A stretch of 64,000 nt of DNA from Sulfuritalea sp. (lineage in GTDB: Bacteria; Pseudomonadota; Gammaproteobacteria; Burkholderiales; Rhodocyclaceae): positions 1-64,000 of the forward strand of contig JAOTRV010000004.1 in assembly GCA_030247575.1 (NCBI GenBank), in the 5' to 3' direction. The position numbers and the translations under genes are program-made. This document shows, piece by piece, positions 24,205 to 33,922 of this stretch. Below the pieces are notes generated by a model. It searched no databases and was not told where the DNA came from. It worked only from the letters and a program-made list of their open reading frames with translations. Every line of letters begins with the position of its first letter. The stretch's first letter is position 1.

Positions 24205-25215
24205 ATGGAAGCACCGTCTCGCATTCTGTTCATCGTGGTCTCAAGAATCGGCGACACGCTGTTTTCCACGCCCGCGTTACGAGCCGTAGCAGACACTTGG
24301 CCCAAGGCAAGGATCACGGTACTGGGGCACCCGAAGCGGGCCGAAGTCTTCCGAAACCTGCCTTACGTCACCGAACTGGGCACCATCACTAAAACGTCGG
24401 CAATTGTAAAGAGCTTATGGCGACGAAAGAAGTTCGACCTCGCGATCGTATATGGCTTCGATTCCTCGCTGGTCAAGCATGCCCTTGCGGTTTCATCCAG
24501 AGTGGTGGCATTCCGGCAATCGGATGAGTCTCTCAACGCGCGACTTGCACACGCGGTTCCCGTTCCCGCCTTCCAAAGCGAGCACGCCGTAAGGCAACTG
24601 CTGAGGCTCCCGCAGGCACTGGGTATCGATACCCATCAACTGCGAATCGATTTTTCCTTGTCCGACGAGGAGATCTCGGCAGCCAGGGAGCGGCTCAGAC
24701 TGAGTGGACTAGCCGAGACCGGGCCGCTAGTTGGTCTGCAGGTCGCCAGCTTTCCAACCAAGGGCTACCGTGACTGGCCGATCGAAAGTTTTCTCGGACT
24801 GACAGAGCGAATTGCAGACCGGTGGCCGGCAGCGCGGTTTCTTATTTTTGGCGGCAAGGAAGAACGCGACCGGACGAGCTGGCTTGCCACGACTATCGGC
24901 GCCCGGGCAGTGGATTTTTCGGGACGCCTGACGCTGCGGGAGACCGGCGCGCTGATGGCTCAAATCGATCTGTATGTGGGAGTCGATACCGGACCTACGC
25001 ATATCATGAGTTCATTCGACAGGCCGATGGTGGCGCTCTACCACTGCCTGTCCTCGTCACGTCACACCGGTCCGCTCGACCACCCCGCGGCATGGCTGAT
25101 CGATCATCCGGATGCGGACGGACGCTGTTCGGAGCAGTCGACAATGGATCAGATCAGCGTTGATTCTGTTTGGGCGGCCGTACAGGAAGCGCTTACGGGC
25201 TACCGCCAGCAATGA
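24205..25215 (+). CDS. Glycosyltransferase family 9 (heptosyltransferase-like)
   Basis: GT9 enzyme of 336 residues. It begins ILFIVVSRIGDTLFSTPALR (the RIGD motif of the acceptor/donor domain) and ends with LTLRETGALMAQIDLYVGVD and a DTGPTHIMS loop that binds ADP-heptose in WaaC/F/Q. The ATG at 24205 has a perfect AAGGAGG site 7 bp upstream. An ATG at 24157 overlapping the previous stop is the alternative. Base composition is visibly less GC-rich than its neighbours, suggesting acquisition from elsewhere. Confidence 0.88.
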   Translation: MEAPSRILFIVVSRIGDTLFSTPALRAVADTWPKARITVLGHPKRAEVFRNLPYVTELGTITKTSAIVKSLWRRKKFDLAIVYGFDSSLVKHALAVSSRVVAFRQSDESLNARLAHAVPVPAFQSEHAVRQLLRLPQALGIDTHQLRIDFSLSDEEISAARERLRLSGLAETGPLVGLQVASFPTKGYRDWPIESFLGLTERIADRWPAARFLIFGGKEERDRTSWLATTIGARAVDFSGRLTLRETGALMAQIDLYVGVDTGPTHIMSSFDRPMVALYHCLSSSRHTGPLDHPAAWLIDHPDADGRCSEQSTMDQISVDSVWAAVQEALTGYRQQ

Positions 25216-26294
25216 GGTTCGCCTTGTTCACCACCAACCTTGCCGGCGGCGGCGCCGAAAAGGCGCTGGCCAAGATCGCCAGCGGCCTCGCCGCGCGCGG
25301 GCACGAGGTGGACTTCATCGTCTGTGAAACAGCCGGCAGTCCTGCCGGCCGCTACGCCCCGCCGGCAGGCTGCCGCTTCCACGCCATGGCCGCGCGCGCC
25401 GCTCACGGCTGGCTGGGAAAGCGGCGCCTGGCCTGGTGCCTGCGCCGCCACTTGGCGGTGCGCCCGCACGACCTACTGGTCTCGACGCTGCCTTTCGCCG
25501 ACGAAGTCGCGGCACTGGCCGGCATCCCGCGCCACGTCTGCCGCATCGCCAACACCCTGTCGGCTGAGATCGCGCGTCTGCCCTCCGCGAAGGCGCCGAG
25601 GCGCGCAGCGCGCTACCGGGAACTCTACGGCTCGCGCCGGCTGGTCGCCGTGTCGCAGGGCGTGTCGGCGGACCTGCAATCGCACTTCGGCGTCGATGCC
25701 GGCCGCATGCGCGTCATCGGCAATCCCTTCGACTTCGCCGGAATCCGCGCCCTGGCCGCCGCGCCCTGCCCGGCGCGGCCCGCCGGACCTTACGTCCTCC
25801 ACGTCGGCCGCTACGCCGCTCAGAAGCGCCACGACCTGCTGCTGGCCGCCTTCGCCGCGCTGGACGCGCCGCACCAGCTCGTACTGCTGACGCCGCCAGC
25901 TGCTGGTCTGACGGCATTGATTGCGCAGCACGGTTTGCAGCGCCGTGTCGCCGTCGCCGACTTTCAGGCCAACCCCTATCCATGGATGGCCGGCGCCGAG
26001 CTGCTGGTGCTGTGCTCCGACCACGAAGGCCTGCCCAACGTGCTGATCGAGGCGCTGGCCTGCGGCACGCGCGTGCTCAGCACCGACTGCCCCTCCGGCC
26101 CGCGCGAGATCCTCGGCGGCGAACTCGCGAAATGGCTGGTGCCTTGCGGTGACGCCGGGGCGCTGGCAACGGCGATGCGCGCCGCGCTGGCGGCGCCGAA
26201 ACCGGCACAAGATCTTGTCGCCGAGGCGCTCGCACCCTATGCTGCCGACCGGGCGCTCGACGCCTGGGAAGCCATGGCACGGGAGAACGTCTGA
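25212..26294 (+). CDS. Glycosyltransferase family 4
   Basis: GT-B enzyme of 360 residues starting ALFTTNLAGGGAEKALAKIA, the glycine-rich acceptor loop seen in GT4 polysaccharide enzymes. YVLHVGRYAAQKRHDLLLAAF and CSDHEGLPNVLIEALACGTRV form the donor site, and SGPREIL is typical of the PglJ/GalNAc-type branch. The substrate is unknown. It overlaps the GT9 gene by 4 bp (ATGA) and the asnB start by 1 bp. A dispersed-motif copy encodes RVAVADFQ. Confidence 0.88.
   Translation: MRFALFTTNLAGGGAEKALAKIASGLAARGHEVDFIVCETAGSPAGRYAPPAGCRFHAMAARAAHGWLGKRRLAWCLRRHLAVRPHDLLVSTLPFADEVAALAGIPRHVCRIANTLSAEIARLPSAKAPRRAARYRELYGSRRLVAVSQGVSADLQSHFGVDAGRMRVIGNPFDFAGIRALAAAPCPARPAGPYVLHVGRYAAQKRHDLLLAAFAALDAPHQLVLLTPPAAGLTALIAQHGLQRRVAVADFQANPYPWMAGAELLVLCSDHEGLPNVLIEALACGTRVLSTDCPSGPREILGGELAKWLVPCGDAGALATAMRAALAAPKPAQDLVAEALAPYAADRALDAWEAMARENV
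25942..25965 (+). repeat. Dispersed 24-bp motif, copy 7 (GT4 gene)
   Basis: One mismatch (position 13). Sense; encodes RVAVADF. Confidence 0.8.
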
Positions 26295-28129
26295 TGTGCG
26301 GCATCCTGCTCGCTGTCGGTGACGCCTTCCGCGCCGATTTCGGCACGGCGCTGGCGGCACTCAAATCGCGCGGCCCCGACGCCAGCGATGTACTGGCCCA
26401 CGGCAACGCCCTGCTCGGCCATGCGCGGCTGGCGGTGATCGACGTCGCCGGCGGGCGCCAGCCGATGACGGCGGACCGAGACCGGCTGGCCATGGTCTAC
26501 AACGGCGAGATATACAACTTCGTCAGCCTGCGGCGCGAACTGGAGGCTGCTGGCCATGCCTTCGCCACGCGTTCCGACAGCGAGGTGCTGCTGACCGGCT
26601 ACCTGCACTGGGGCGAAGCCGTGGTGGAAAGGCTCGACGGCATGTTCGCCTTCGCCATCCGCGATGCCCAGGACGGCAGCATTTTTCTCGCCCGCGACCG
26701 GCTTGGCATCAAGCCGCTGTTCTGGGGCGAACACGCCGGCGGGCTGGTGGCGGCGTCCACGCTGGCGCCCTTCTTCGTCCTGAAGAACTTCCCCAGGCGC
26801 CTCGACGCCGAAGGCCTGCGCGACTATCTGGCCTTCCAGACGCCGCTGGCGCCGCATACCCTGGCGCGCGACATCCGCGCCCTGCCGCCGGGCACCTGCC
26901 TGAGATGGAAGGCCGGCAGCAGGGCGAAGCCGCGGCGCTGGTGGACAATTCCCGACGCGACGGAAAAGGCGCCGAAGCGCGAGGCGCTGGTCGAGGAAAC
27001 CGATGGCCTGCTGGCGCAGGCCGTCAAGGACCAGCTCATCGCCGACGTGCCGCTGGGCGCCTTCCTTTCCGGCGGCATCGACAGCAGCCTGGTCGTGCAT
27101 TACATGGCGCAGGCCGGCGCGCGGCCGATACGAACCTTCAGTGTGCGCTTTGCCGAGGCCGGCTTCGACGAAAGCCCGCACGCGCAGGCCGTGGCCGATC
27201 AATACGGCACCGAGCACCACATCCTCGATGCCCCCGAACTTACCGCCGACACCTTGGCGGCCGCACTGGCAGACCTCGACCAGCCGCTCGCCGACCCCGC
27301 CTACATTCCGACCTGGGCGCTGTCGCGCCTGACGCGCCGGCATGTCACGGTGGCCCTGTCGGGCGACGGCGGCGACGAACTCTTCGGCGGCTATCCGCGC
27401 TTTCTCGACAGCGCCGACCGCTTCCCCGATAGCATCGGCAAGCAGATCCTGCGTGGCTTGCTGCGCCATGGCTTGGCGCCGACCAGCCTGCGCCGCCGCG
27501 CGCTGGCCGGAGCGGAACTGCTGCTCTATCGTCGCGTCGAGCTGGGGGACTATCGAGGCAGTCGCAAGGATTTGCGCCGCTATCTCGTTGCCGGCGTCGC
27601 ACGCGCCGCGCAGCCGGAACGCACCCTCGAGCTCTGGCGCGAGCTGGCCGCGCGCCATGGCAACTACGACCGCGGCGCATTGCTGCGCGCCGACCTATGG
27701 ACCTATCTCTCGGAGAACTGCCTCGCCAAGACCGACCGCGCCAGCATGGCGCACGGCCTCGAAGTGCGCGTGCCGCTCCTGGCCAACGCCATCCAGGACA
27801 GGATGCTGCGCCTGCCGGCCGCGGTGCATTTCGATGCCGGCGGCGGCAAGGCGCTGCTGCGCGCGCTGGCGCGCCGCCACCTGCCGGAAGCTGTCTGGAA
27901 CCGCGAGAAGCACGGCTTCTCGGTGCCGCTGCGCGCCAACTTCGCCGGACCCTGGCGCGACTGGACCGACGCCCAGGTCGCCGCGGCCGCGGCACGCGCG
28001 CCCTGGCTGGCTGCCGGCCCGCTTGCCGCCCTGTGGCGCGAGGCGCGGCAGGGAAAGGGCAACGTGCGCCTGATGTACACTTTCGCCGTGCTGCTGGCCT
28101 GGCTCGAACGGTACCCTCTCGCCGCATGA
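26294..28129 (+). CDS. asnB: Asparagine synthase (glutamine-hydrolysing), LPS-cluster type
   Basis: Protein of 611 residues. The class II glutaminase nucleophile Cys2 is in MCGILLAV, and RGPDASD, HARLAVID and MVYNGEIYNF follow. The synthetase domain has the PP-loop LSGGIDSSLVVH and VALSGDGGDELFGGYPRF. In surface-polysaccharide clusters, such proteins amidate uronic-acid sugars rather than make free asparagine. The context among glycosyltransferases favours that role here, by inference. GC-rich and in the same operon as the upstream GT4. Confidence 0.92.
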   Translation: MCGILLAVGDAFRADFGTALAALKSRGPDASDVLAHGNALLGHARLAVIDVAGGRQPMTADRDRLAMVYNGEIYNFVSLRRELEAAGHAFATRSDSEVLLTGYLHWGEAVVERLDGMFAFAIRDAQDGSIFLARDRLGIKPLFWGEHAGGLVAASTLAPFFVLKNFPRRLDAEGLRDYLAFQTPLAPHTLARDIRALPPGTCLRWKAGSRAKPRRWWTIPDATEKAPKREALVEETDGLLAQAVKDQLIADVPLGAFLSGGIDSSLVVHYMAQAGARPIRTFSVRFAEAGFDESPHAQAVADQYGTEHHILDAPELTADTLAAALADLDQPLADPAYIPTWALSRLTRRHVTVALSGDGGDELFGGYPRFLDSADRFPDSIGKQILRGLLRHGLAPTSLRRRALAGAELLLYRRVELGDYRGSRKDLRRYLVAGVARAAQPERTLELWRELAARHGNYDRGALLRADLWTYLSENCLAKTDRASMAHGLEVRVPLLANAIQDRMLRLPAAVHFDAGGGKALLRALARRHLPEAVWNREKHGFSVPLRANFAGPWRDWTDAQVAAAAARAPWLAAGPLAALWREARQGKGNVRLMYTFAVLLAWLERYPLAA

Positions 28130-28194
28130 AATGGCACGCCGCTCGCCCATTCCGTGTTCCGCATCCATCGCACAAATGAAGTAACTACTCCAAC

Positions 28195-29133
28195 ATGAGC
28201 TCGACAGTCGCGATTCTAGGCGCCGGCGGTTTCCTTGGCACCAACCTTGCCCTGCGGCTCGCCGGCACCGTTGGCGAACTCCGTTGCTTCGGCCGGCGGC
28301 AGGCCTTCCCGACAGCCTGGCAGGGACTGAACTGGACGCGGGGAGAGGTATCGGGCGCCGAGGTACGGCAGGTTCTCGCCGGTTGCGACACGGTGATCCA
28401 TCTGGCCAGCACCTCGACCCCCGCTACGGCGGACAGACGAATCGCCGACGATGCCCAATCCAACGTCATCGACACGCTCGAGTTGCTTGATCAGTGCGTC
28501 GAACTTGGGGTCGGGCGGATTGTGTTCATTTCCTCGGGCGGCACCGTCTATGGTCCGTGCGACCAGATTCCCACCCCGGAAAGTACGCCGACGAATCCGA
28601 TCACGGCCTACGGCGTAGCGAAACTCGCGATCGAAAAGTACCTGGCGGTATATCGCCACCAGCACGGGCTCGACTACCGCATCCTGCGCGTTGCTAACCC
28701 ATTCGGCCCGTACCAGACCGCCTACAAGGGGCAAGGTGTGATTGCTGCCGTGATGGCCAGCGCGCTGCACGATACCAGTTTGCAGATATGGGGCGATGGC
28801 GGCGTGGTCCGCGACTACGTCTATGTCAATGACGTAGTCGAGGCGATCATCAAGACCATTGGACACACAGGCGATTCGCGCGTCTTCAACATCGGCAGCG
28901 GCATCGGGCATGACGTGCTGCAAGTCGTTCGTGCTGTCGAGAAACTGTCCGGCAAGACGCTTCAGCTCGAGTTCCGTCCCGCGCGTCCGGTGGATGTGCC
29001 GGTCAGCATTCTCGATTCAAGCCTGGCCACGCGCGAACTTGGCTGGCGTTGCGCGACCTCGTTCGAGGCCGGTCTGACGATTACGCTAGAATGGGCGCGT
29101 GCCTTCGAAGCTAAGCAGGCCTGCCAACTATAA
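28195..29133 (+). CDS. NAD-dependent sugar epimerase/dehydratase (extended SDR)
   Basis: Protein of 312 residues with Rossmann motif ILGAGGFLGTNLA, catalytic Ser in SSGGTVYG and YxxxK as YGVAK, then ANPFGPYQ and WGDGGVVRDYVYVNDV. These are features of GalE/WbpP-like UDP- or dTDP-sugar epimerases. The precise sugar cannot be told. It lies 65 bp after asnB and is less GC-rich than its flanks. Confidence 0.88.
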   Translation: MSSTVAILGAGGFLGTNLALRLAGTVGELRCFGRRQAFPTAWQGLNWTRGEVSGAEVRQVLAGCDTVIHLASTSTPATADRRIADDAQSNVIDTLELLDQCVELGVGRIVFISSGGTVYGPCDQIPTPESTPTNPITAYGVAKLAIEKYLAVYRHQHGLDYRILRVANPFGPYQTAYKGQGVIAAVMASALHDTSLQIWGDGGVVRDYVYVNDVVEAIIKTIGHTGDSRVFNIGSGIGHDVLQVVRAVEKLSGKTLQLEFRPARPVDVPVSILDSSLATRELGWRCATSFEAGLTITLEWARAFEAKQACQL

Positions 29134-29203
29134 TGGCGCTTCATAGATCGCGCCAGGCGCAACCGGTCGACAGCAACCTATTCCCGTAGTAGATAAGGCC
29201 CCC

Positions 29204-29947
29204 ATGAGCAAATTCATCCGGCCCGATGGCCGCACCGCCAGGCGTCTGAAAAAGCTTCGTTGGACGTTTTCCATACCGCAGTGGGCAGACAACCGGGGGA
29301 TCAGCCTGCCGACCAAACATCCCCTGATCGCCCCCGGAATCCAGAAAAAGATCTACTTCGGCGAATACGAGGCCAAGGAATCCGACATCGTCGACAAGCG
29401 GCTCGAAGCCGACGACGTTGTCATGGAAGTCGGTGCCGGCATAGGCTATCTCTCGGCCTTGTGCGCCAAACGCATCGGCAACGAGCGGGTGCATGCCTAC
29501 GAAGCCAACCCCGCGATGATGGATGTGATCGCCGCAACCCATCAAAAGAACGGGGTCTCGCCGCGAGTCGTGAACGCCATGATGGCGCGCGGCAGCGGCG
29601 TCTGCACTCTGCATGTGGAGGAGGAATTCTGGGCCTCGTCCACCGTGACCGGCACCGCCAGTGCGAAGCAGGTGGAGGTGCCACAGATAGACCTCAACGA
29701 CGAGTTCGACACGGTTCGCCCGAGCTTCCTGATCATCGACATCGAGGGCGGAGAAATAGACTTCTTCGAATATGCCCACCTCGACGGGCTGCGCAAGATC
29801 TGCATCGAGACCCATCCCGGAATGATCTCCAATGAAGCCATCAACAGCATGTTCGCCGCTCTCATTGCCAAAGGATTTCTGATCGACTTCACCCTGTTGC
29901 GCAAGAACGTTTTCTATCTGTATCGCAAGCTCAACCTCAGGCAATGA
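29204..29947 (+). CDS. FkbM-family methyltransferase
   Basis: Protein of 247 residues with a SAM-binding fold: DVVMEVGAGIGYLSALCAKR and HAYEANPAMMDVI, and the FkbM acidic motif FLIIDIEGGEIDFFE followed by KICIETHPGMI. FkbM enzymes O-methylate hydroxyls, here probably a sugar of the O-antigen or core. The stop overlaps the next start by 4 bp. Lower GC than the surrounding core genes. Confidence 0.88.
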   Translation: MSKFIRPDGRTARRLKKLRWTFSIPQWADNRGISLPTKHPLIAPGIQKKIYFGEYEAKESDIVDKRLEADDVVMEVGAGIGYLSALCAKRIGNERVHAYEANPAMMDVIAATHQKNGVSPRVVNAMMARGSGVCTLHVEEEFWASSTVTGTASAKQVEVPQIDLNDEFDTVRPSFLIIDIEGGEIDFFEYAHLDGLRKICIETHPGMISNEAINSMFAALIAKGFLIDFTLLRKNVFYLYRKLNLRQ

Positions 29948-30708
29948 TTCCGGCAGGAAAATTCAAGGTCTTCGTCGTCAGCCTGGCTGGATCGGCCGAC
30001 AGGCGCCGACTGATGGCCGGGCAACTCGATCAGCCCGGGTTTCCCGTATGGGAATTCCTTGATGCCGTGGAGGGCCGCAAGCTCAGCGCGGCGGAACTCG
30101 AATATCGGTACGATGAGAATGCGGCGCGCAGGCGCTACGGCAAAGGCCTGTCGCCGGGGCATGTCGGCTGCGCGCTCAGCCATCTCGATGCCTATCGTCG
30201 CATGCAGAGCGAAGACCTCGCCGCTGCATTGATTCTCGAAGACGATGCGCTCATCGGCGAACACGCCTTGCAGGTAATCGAGCGTCTGCTGGCGCGACTG
30301 TCTCCCGCCGAGCCGACGCTGGTCCTGCTCTCGCATGCGAAATACTACCGACCCTTTGGCGGATGGCGCCTGGATCGGGAACGCAAAGTGTTTCCGATCC
30401 ACATGGCGCGCGGCACTCATGGCTATCTGCTGACGCGCGCCGCCGCCGACCGGATCCTCACCACCATGCCGAAGGTCACTGTCGTGCCTGATCACTGGGA
30501 ACTAATCCGCGATCTGTGCAAGGTCCGCATCCAAGCCGTAGTGCCCTATCCCGTCGGCCGCTCGCCGATCGCCGGCTATTCCGGCATGCCGACGCCGCCG
30601 CCTTCTGCCGCAGACAATGCGCGGAAGCGCAACGGGCAATGGCGCAAGTTGCGCTTCCAGCTCGGGAAGATTGCGTGCGGAAGTCGCAAGCAGCCCGCCA
30701 GCTGGTAG
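29944..30708 (+). CDS. Glycosyltransferase family 25
   Basis: Protein of 254 residues with the GT25 pattern: KVFVVSLAGSADRRRLMAGQL, FLDAVEGRKLS, LSPGHVGCALSHLDAYRRM, ALILEDDALIGEHAL (metal-binding EDD) and RGTHGYLLTRAAADRIL. Family members add beta-linked galactose or glucose to LPS or lipooligosaccharide. It is coupled to the FkbM gene by a 4-bp overlap. Confidence 0.9.
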   Translation: MIPAGKFKVFVVSLAGSADRRRLMAGQLDQPGFPVWEFLDAVEGRKLSAAELEYRYDENAARRRYGKGLSPGHVGCALSHLDAYRRMQSEDLAAALILEDDALIGEHALQVIERLLARLSPAEPTLVLLSHAKYYRPFGGWRLDRERKVFPIHMARGTHGYLLTRAAADRILTTMPKVTVVPDHWELIRDLCKVRIQAVVPYPVGRSPIAGYSGMPTPPPSAADNARKRNGQWRKLRFQLGKIACGSRKQPASW

Positions 30709-30714
30709 TTCCCG

Positions 30715-31692
30715 ATGGCGCGCGACCACCTGATCATCAACCATTCGTGGTTCAGCCCACCTATTCTGCAAGCACTCGCAGCCCGCGGCATCGCGCTGCA
30801 CCTGGATGCGTGGGGCACCCTCCCAGTTGCCGGCGACAGACTGCTCGGGGCCGCCATCTGGTTTTATGACGCCTTGCGCCATCCATTGAATGTGGCCCGC
30901 CTGCGTCGTCTTCTGGCGCAGCAAGAAGTTCCGTTGTTTGCGTGGAATCAGGATGCCCCGCACTACCTGAATCGCGCATCCTGGCGGCTGGATTTGCTGG
31001 ACCGCTTTCGTCTGCTTGATATTTATGCAACGCATACCCTAGTCGACACGCGCCGCAACTTCGCGGACGCCGTCCTGTACTTTCCCAATGCCGCAGATAC
31101 CCAACGCTACAACCTGCGCGGCGACACCGGCATGGAGCTCGCCCGCTCGCGCGATCCGACCCAATACACCTGGGATGTCAGCTTCTTCGGCGCCATGGAC
31201 GGCAGTCGCTACAAGGAGATGCGCGGCCGCCAGAAGTTCTTCGCCGCGCTGGGCGAGCGGCTGGCGGCGCGCAGCATCCGCTTCCTGTTCCGCGAATCGG
31301 CCGGCATGAGCGTCGAGGAACAGGTGTCCCTGATCCAGAACAGCCGCATTAACCTCAACTTCGGTGCCTCCTGCGACTATGGCGCCCCCATCGCCTCGGG
31401 CCTGCCCGAGCGCTGCTACGGCATTCCGGCCTGCGGCGGCTTCCTGCTCTGCGACCGTCGCACGCATGCGCGCGACGACTTCACGCCCGGCGAGAACTGG
31501 GCCGAGTTCGACGGCCTGGACGATTGCATCACGCAAATCGAATACTGGCTGGCGAACTTCAGTGCCGCGCGCGACCTCGCCGAACGCTGCCACGCCCATG
31601 TCATGGCGCACCACACCTACGCCCACCGCGCGGCGACGCTGCACAACGCACTGTTGGCCTGGCACGAGGGTAAACGGGGGCGGCTGGGATGA
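30715..31692 (+). CDS. CgeB-like glycosyltransferase
   Basis: Protein of 325 residues. It is divergent at the N-terminus, but the C-terminal half (SRINLNFGASCDYG, LPERCYGIPACGGFLLCDRRTHARDDFTPG, WLANFSAARDLAERCHAHVMAHHTYAHRAATL) matches the glycosyl-transferase group 1 domain found in CgeB/spore-maturation-like proteins. Donor and acceptor are unknown. It overlaps the next GT2 gene by 4 bp. Confidence 0.78.
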   Translation: MARDHLIINHSWFSPPILQALAARGIALHLDAWGTLPVAGDRLLGAAIWFYDALRHPLNVARLRRLLAQQEVPLFAWNQDAPHYLNRASWRLDLLDRFRLLDIYATHTLVDTRRNFADAVLYFPNAADTQRYNLRGDTGMELARSRDPTQYTWDVSFFGAMDGSRYKEMRGRQKFFAALGERLAARSIRFLFRESAGMSVEEQVSLIQNSRINLNFGASCDYGAPIASGLPERCYGIPACGGFLLCDRRTHARDDFTPGENWAEFDGLDDCITQIEYWLANFSAARDLAERCHAHVMAHHTYAHRAATLHNALLAWHEGKRGRLG

Positions 31693-32666
31693 GCGTGCCG
31701 ACACTCTCCATCGTCATGCCGGTCTACAACGTCGCGCCCTACCTGCCGCGCTGCCTGGAAAGCCTCGCCGCGCTGAATCCGCCGGCCGACGAGATCATCG
31801 TGGTCGACGACGGTTCGACCGACGACTGCCCGCGCATTCTCGCGGAATTCGCGCCGCGCCTGCCGCAAATGCGCGTGATCCGCCAGGAAAACGGCGGACT
31901 GTCGGCGGCACGCAACACCGGGCTCGACGCGGCGCGCGGAAAGTATCTCGCCTTCGTCGATTCGGACGATTTCGTCGAGCCCGATGCCTACGCGGAAGCA
32001 ACGCGCAGCGCCGAAGAAGGGCGGCTCGACATCACGTTGTTCAACGCCCGCTACCACTACGAGGGGCGGCAGCCCGATGCCCCGGTCTATGCCGACGCGG
32101 CCGCGACGGAGATCATTCCCGGCCGCGAGTGGCTGCGCCGGCGCCTGCGGGCCGGACGCTTTCTGCACATGGTCTGGATGCATCTTTACCGGCGCGACTT
32201 CATCGAGGCGCATCGCTTCCGCTTCATTCCGCGCCTGATCCACGAGGACGTGATCTGGACCACGGAGGTTCTGCTGGCGGCGAAGCGGGTGCGCTATCTC
32301 GATCACGTCGCCGTCAATTACCGCATTCCGGTGCGCCGCCCGACGCCCGAGCAGAGGCAGCGCCAGCTCGAGGCGATCGTCGCCAGCAGCGTCACCAACG
32401 CTTGCACCCTGGCGGACTTCGCACGCGGGGTCGACGGCGACCCCGAACTGCGCCGCCTGCTCGACGCCCAATTGGTCGATGGCGCGCTGTCCATATTCCA
32501 CAAGCTCGAACACATGCCCGAGCGGGCCGTTGCCCGCAGCCTGCTGCTGAAGCTGAAGCGGGAAGGCTTCCTGGGCCTGCTCTGGCGCCATGCCGCCGGA
32601 TTTGCCCAGCACCGCCGCATCGCGCGTCACTGGCTGCGCTCCTGGCTGGCCGGAGCCGGCAAATGA
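31689..32666 (+). CDS. Glycosyltransferase family 2
   Basis: GT-A enzyme of 325 residues. It begins TLSIVMPVYNVAPYLPRCLE, continues EIIVVDDGSTDDCPRIL and ENGGLSAARNTGLDAARGKY, and carries the DXD-type FVDSDDFVEP. HEDVIWTTEVLL is the usual catalytic-base region of capsule/O-antigen GT2 enzymes. It overlaps the CgeB-like gene and the ligase gene by 4 bp each, so all three are coupled. Confidence 0.92.
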   Translation: MSVPTLSIVMPVYNVAPYLPRCLESLAALNPPADEIIVVDDGSTDDCPRILAEFAPRLPQMRVIRQENGGLSAARNTGLDAARGKYLAFVDSDDFVEPDAYAEATRSAEEGRLDITLFNARYHYEGRQPDAPVYADAAATEIIPGREWLRRRLRAGRFLHMVWMHLYRRDFIEAHRFRFIPRLIHEDVIWTTEVLLAAKRVRYLDHVAVNYRIPVRRPTPEQRQRQLEAIVASSVTNACTLADFARGVDGDPELRRLLDAQLVDGALSIFHKLEHMPERAVARSLLLKLKREGFLGLLWRHAAGFAQHRRIARHWLRSWLAGAGK

Positions 32667-33922
32667 CGCGAAGCGCAGCGATGGCCTGGCTCTGGCCGGC
32701 CTGGCTCGCCGCGATCGTTTTCGTCTTTCCCATTCCGCATACCATCGCGCTGCGCAACCTGCTGCTGCTGATCGGCGTGCTGGTGCTGCTGGCCACGCTG
32801 CGGGGAGCCCGGCGCCTGGAGCTGCCACGGAAGCTGAGGCCCGCGGCATGGGGCCTGGTGGCGACCACCGCCTGGCTGGTGCTGCATTCCATCACCGTGG
32901 CGCCGGCGTCGACTCTTGCGCTGGACAATCTGCGCGGCGACTGGATCGTGCCGCTGCTGACCGCAGCGCTGGCGACCTATGCCGCGGCGCGCATGGAACC
33001 GCGCCTGGCAATTCGCGCCGCAATCGCGGCGCTGTTGACGCACATGCTCTGGATGTTCGGCTGGCAACTCTGGTTGCTGGCCACCACCGGCGCTGTGGCG
33101 GACGGGTCCAAGGGAATCGTGCCCTTCGGCGAGCGTGACTATCACAGCAGCCTGAACGGCTTCCTGTTCACCCTCGTACTCGCCGAAAGAGTCGCGGCGA
33201 TGGGCGCCGGCGCTGCCGGCTGGGCAGCGCCGGCGGTGTCGCTGCTTGCCGATGCAGCCTTGCGGGTACGCAACGGAACCCTCGTCAACATCGGCCTGCT
33301 GCTGGCGGCTGCCGCCTGGATGGCGCGCCGCCAACCGCGCTTCATCCTGCTGCTGCTGGTCGTCGCCACACTGGGCGGCGTATCGCTGGCGCGCGATTCG
33401 CGCTGGAGCGGATTGCAGGAGTCGCTTTCCATCGGCTGGACATCGTCCAGCCCGTACTGGATGACGGGAGACCAGGCGCTGCGGCCCACGGCGCCCTCGG
33501 GCGCCGACATCGACGACTCCGCCTATTTGCGTGCCGCCTGGGCGCACCAGGCCGTGCTCGCGATCGGCGAACATCCGCTGGGCCTCGGCTTCGGCCGCGA
33601 CGGCTTCGGCCGCGCGGTCGCCGAAAAATACGGCTTCCGCGGCATGGTCAGCAGCCACAGCGGCTGGCTGGATTTCGCGCTCGGCGCCGGCCTTCCCGGG
33701 CTCGCCCTGCTGCTGGTCACGGCCGGCCTGGCAATTCGCGGCGGCTGGAAGCAGTTCCGCGAACATGACGACGGCGCCGGCCTGATGTTGAGCTTTTTGG
33801 TCGGCAGCTATATGTTGCGCTGCCTGCTCGACGGCCATCTTTCGGGCTGGCGGCTGGGGCTGTTCGCCTTCCTCTGCGGCGTGCTGGTCGCGGCGATGAA
33901 GCGCCCGGGACGACAGACATGA
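32663..33922 (+). CDS. O-antigen ligase/polymerase family membrane protein
   Basis: Protein of 419 residues with about ten membrane helices and one larger periplasmic loop (about 220-320), the Wzy_C layout shared by WaaL ligases and Wzy polymerases. LGLGFGRDGFGRAV and SSHSGWLDFALGAGLPGL form the conserved loop/helix junction. WaaL versus Wzy cannot be decided. Adjacency to waaG/waaQ-like genes favours ligation to core. The ATG at 32663 overlaps the GT2 stop. A dispersed-motif copy (VAPASTLAL) lies near residue 80. Confidence 0.82.
   Translation: MTRSAAMAWLWPAWLAAIVFVFPIPHTIALRNLLLLIGVLVLLATLRGARRLELPRKLRPAAWGLVATTAWLVLHSITVAPASTLALDNLRGDWIVPLLTAALATYAAARMEPRLAIRAAIAALLTHMLWMFGWQLWLLATTGAVADGSKGIVPFGERDYHSSLNGFLFTLVLAERVAAMGAGAAGWAAPAVSLLADAALRVRNGTLVNIGLLLAAAAWMARRQPRFILLLLVVATLGGVSLARDSRWSGLQESLSIGWTSSSPYWMTGDQALRPTAPSGADIDDSAYLRAAWAHQAVLAIGEHPLGLGFGRDGFGRAVAEKYGFRGMVSSHSGWLDFALGAGLPGLALLLVTAGLAIRGGWKQFREHDDGAGLMLSFLVGSYMLRCLLDGHLSGWRLGLFAFLCGVLVAAMKRPGRQT
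32894..32917 (+). repeat. Dispersed 24-bp motif, copy 8 (O-antigen ligase-like gene)
   Basis: Three mismatches. Sense; encodes TVAPASTL. Confidence 0.8.
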
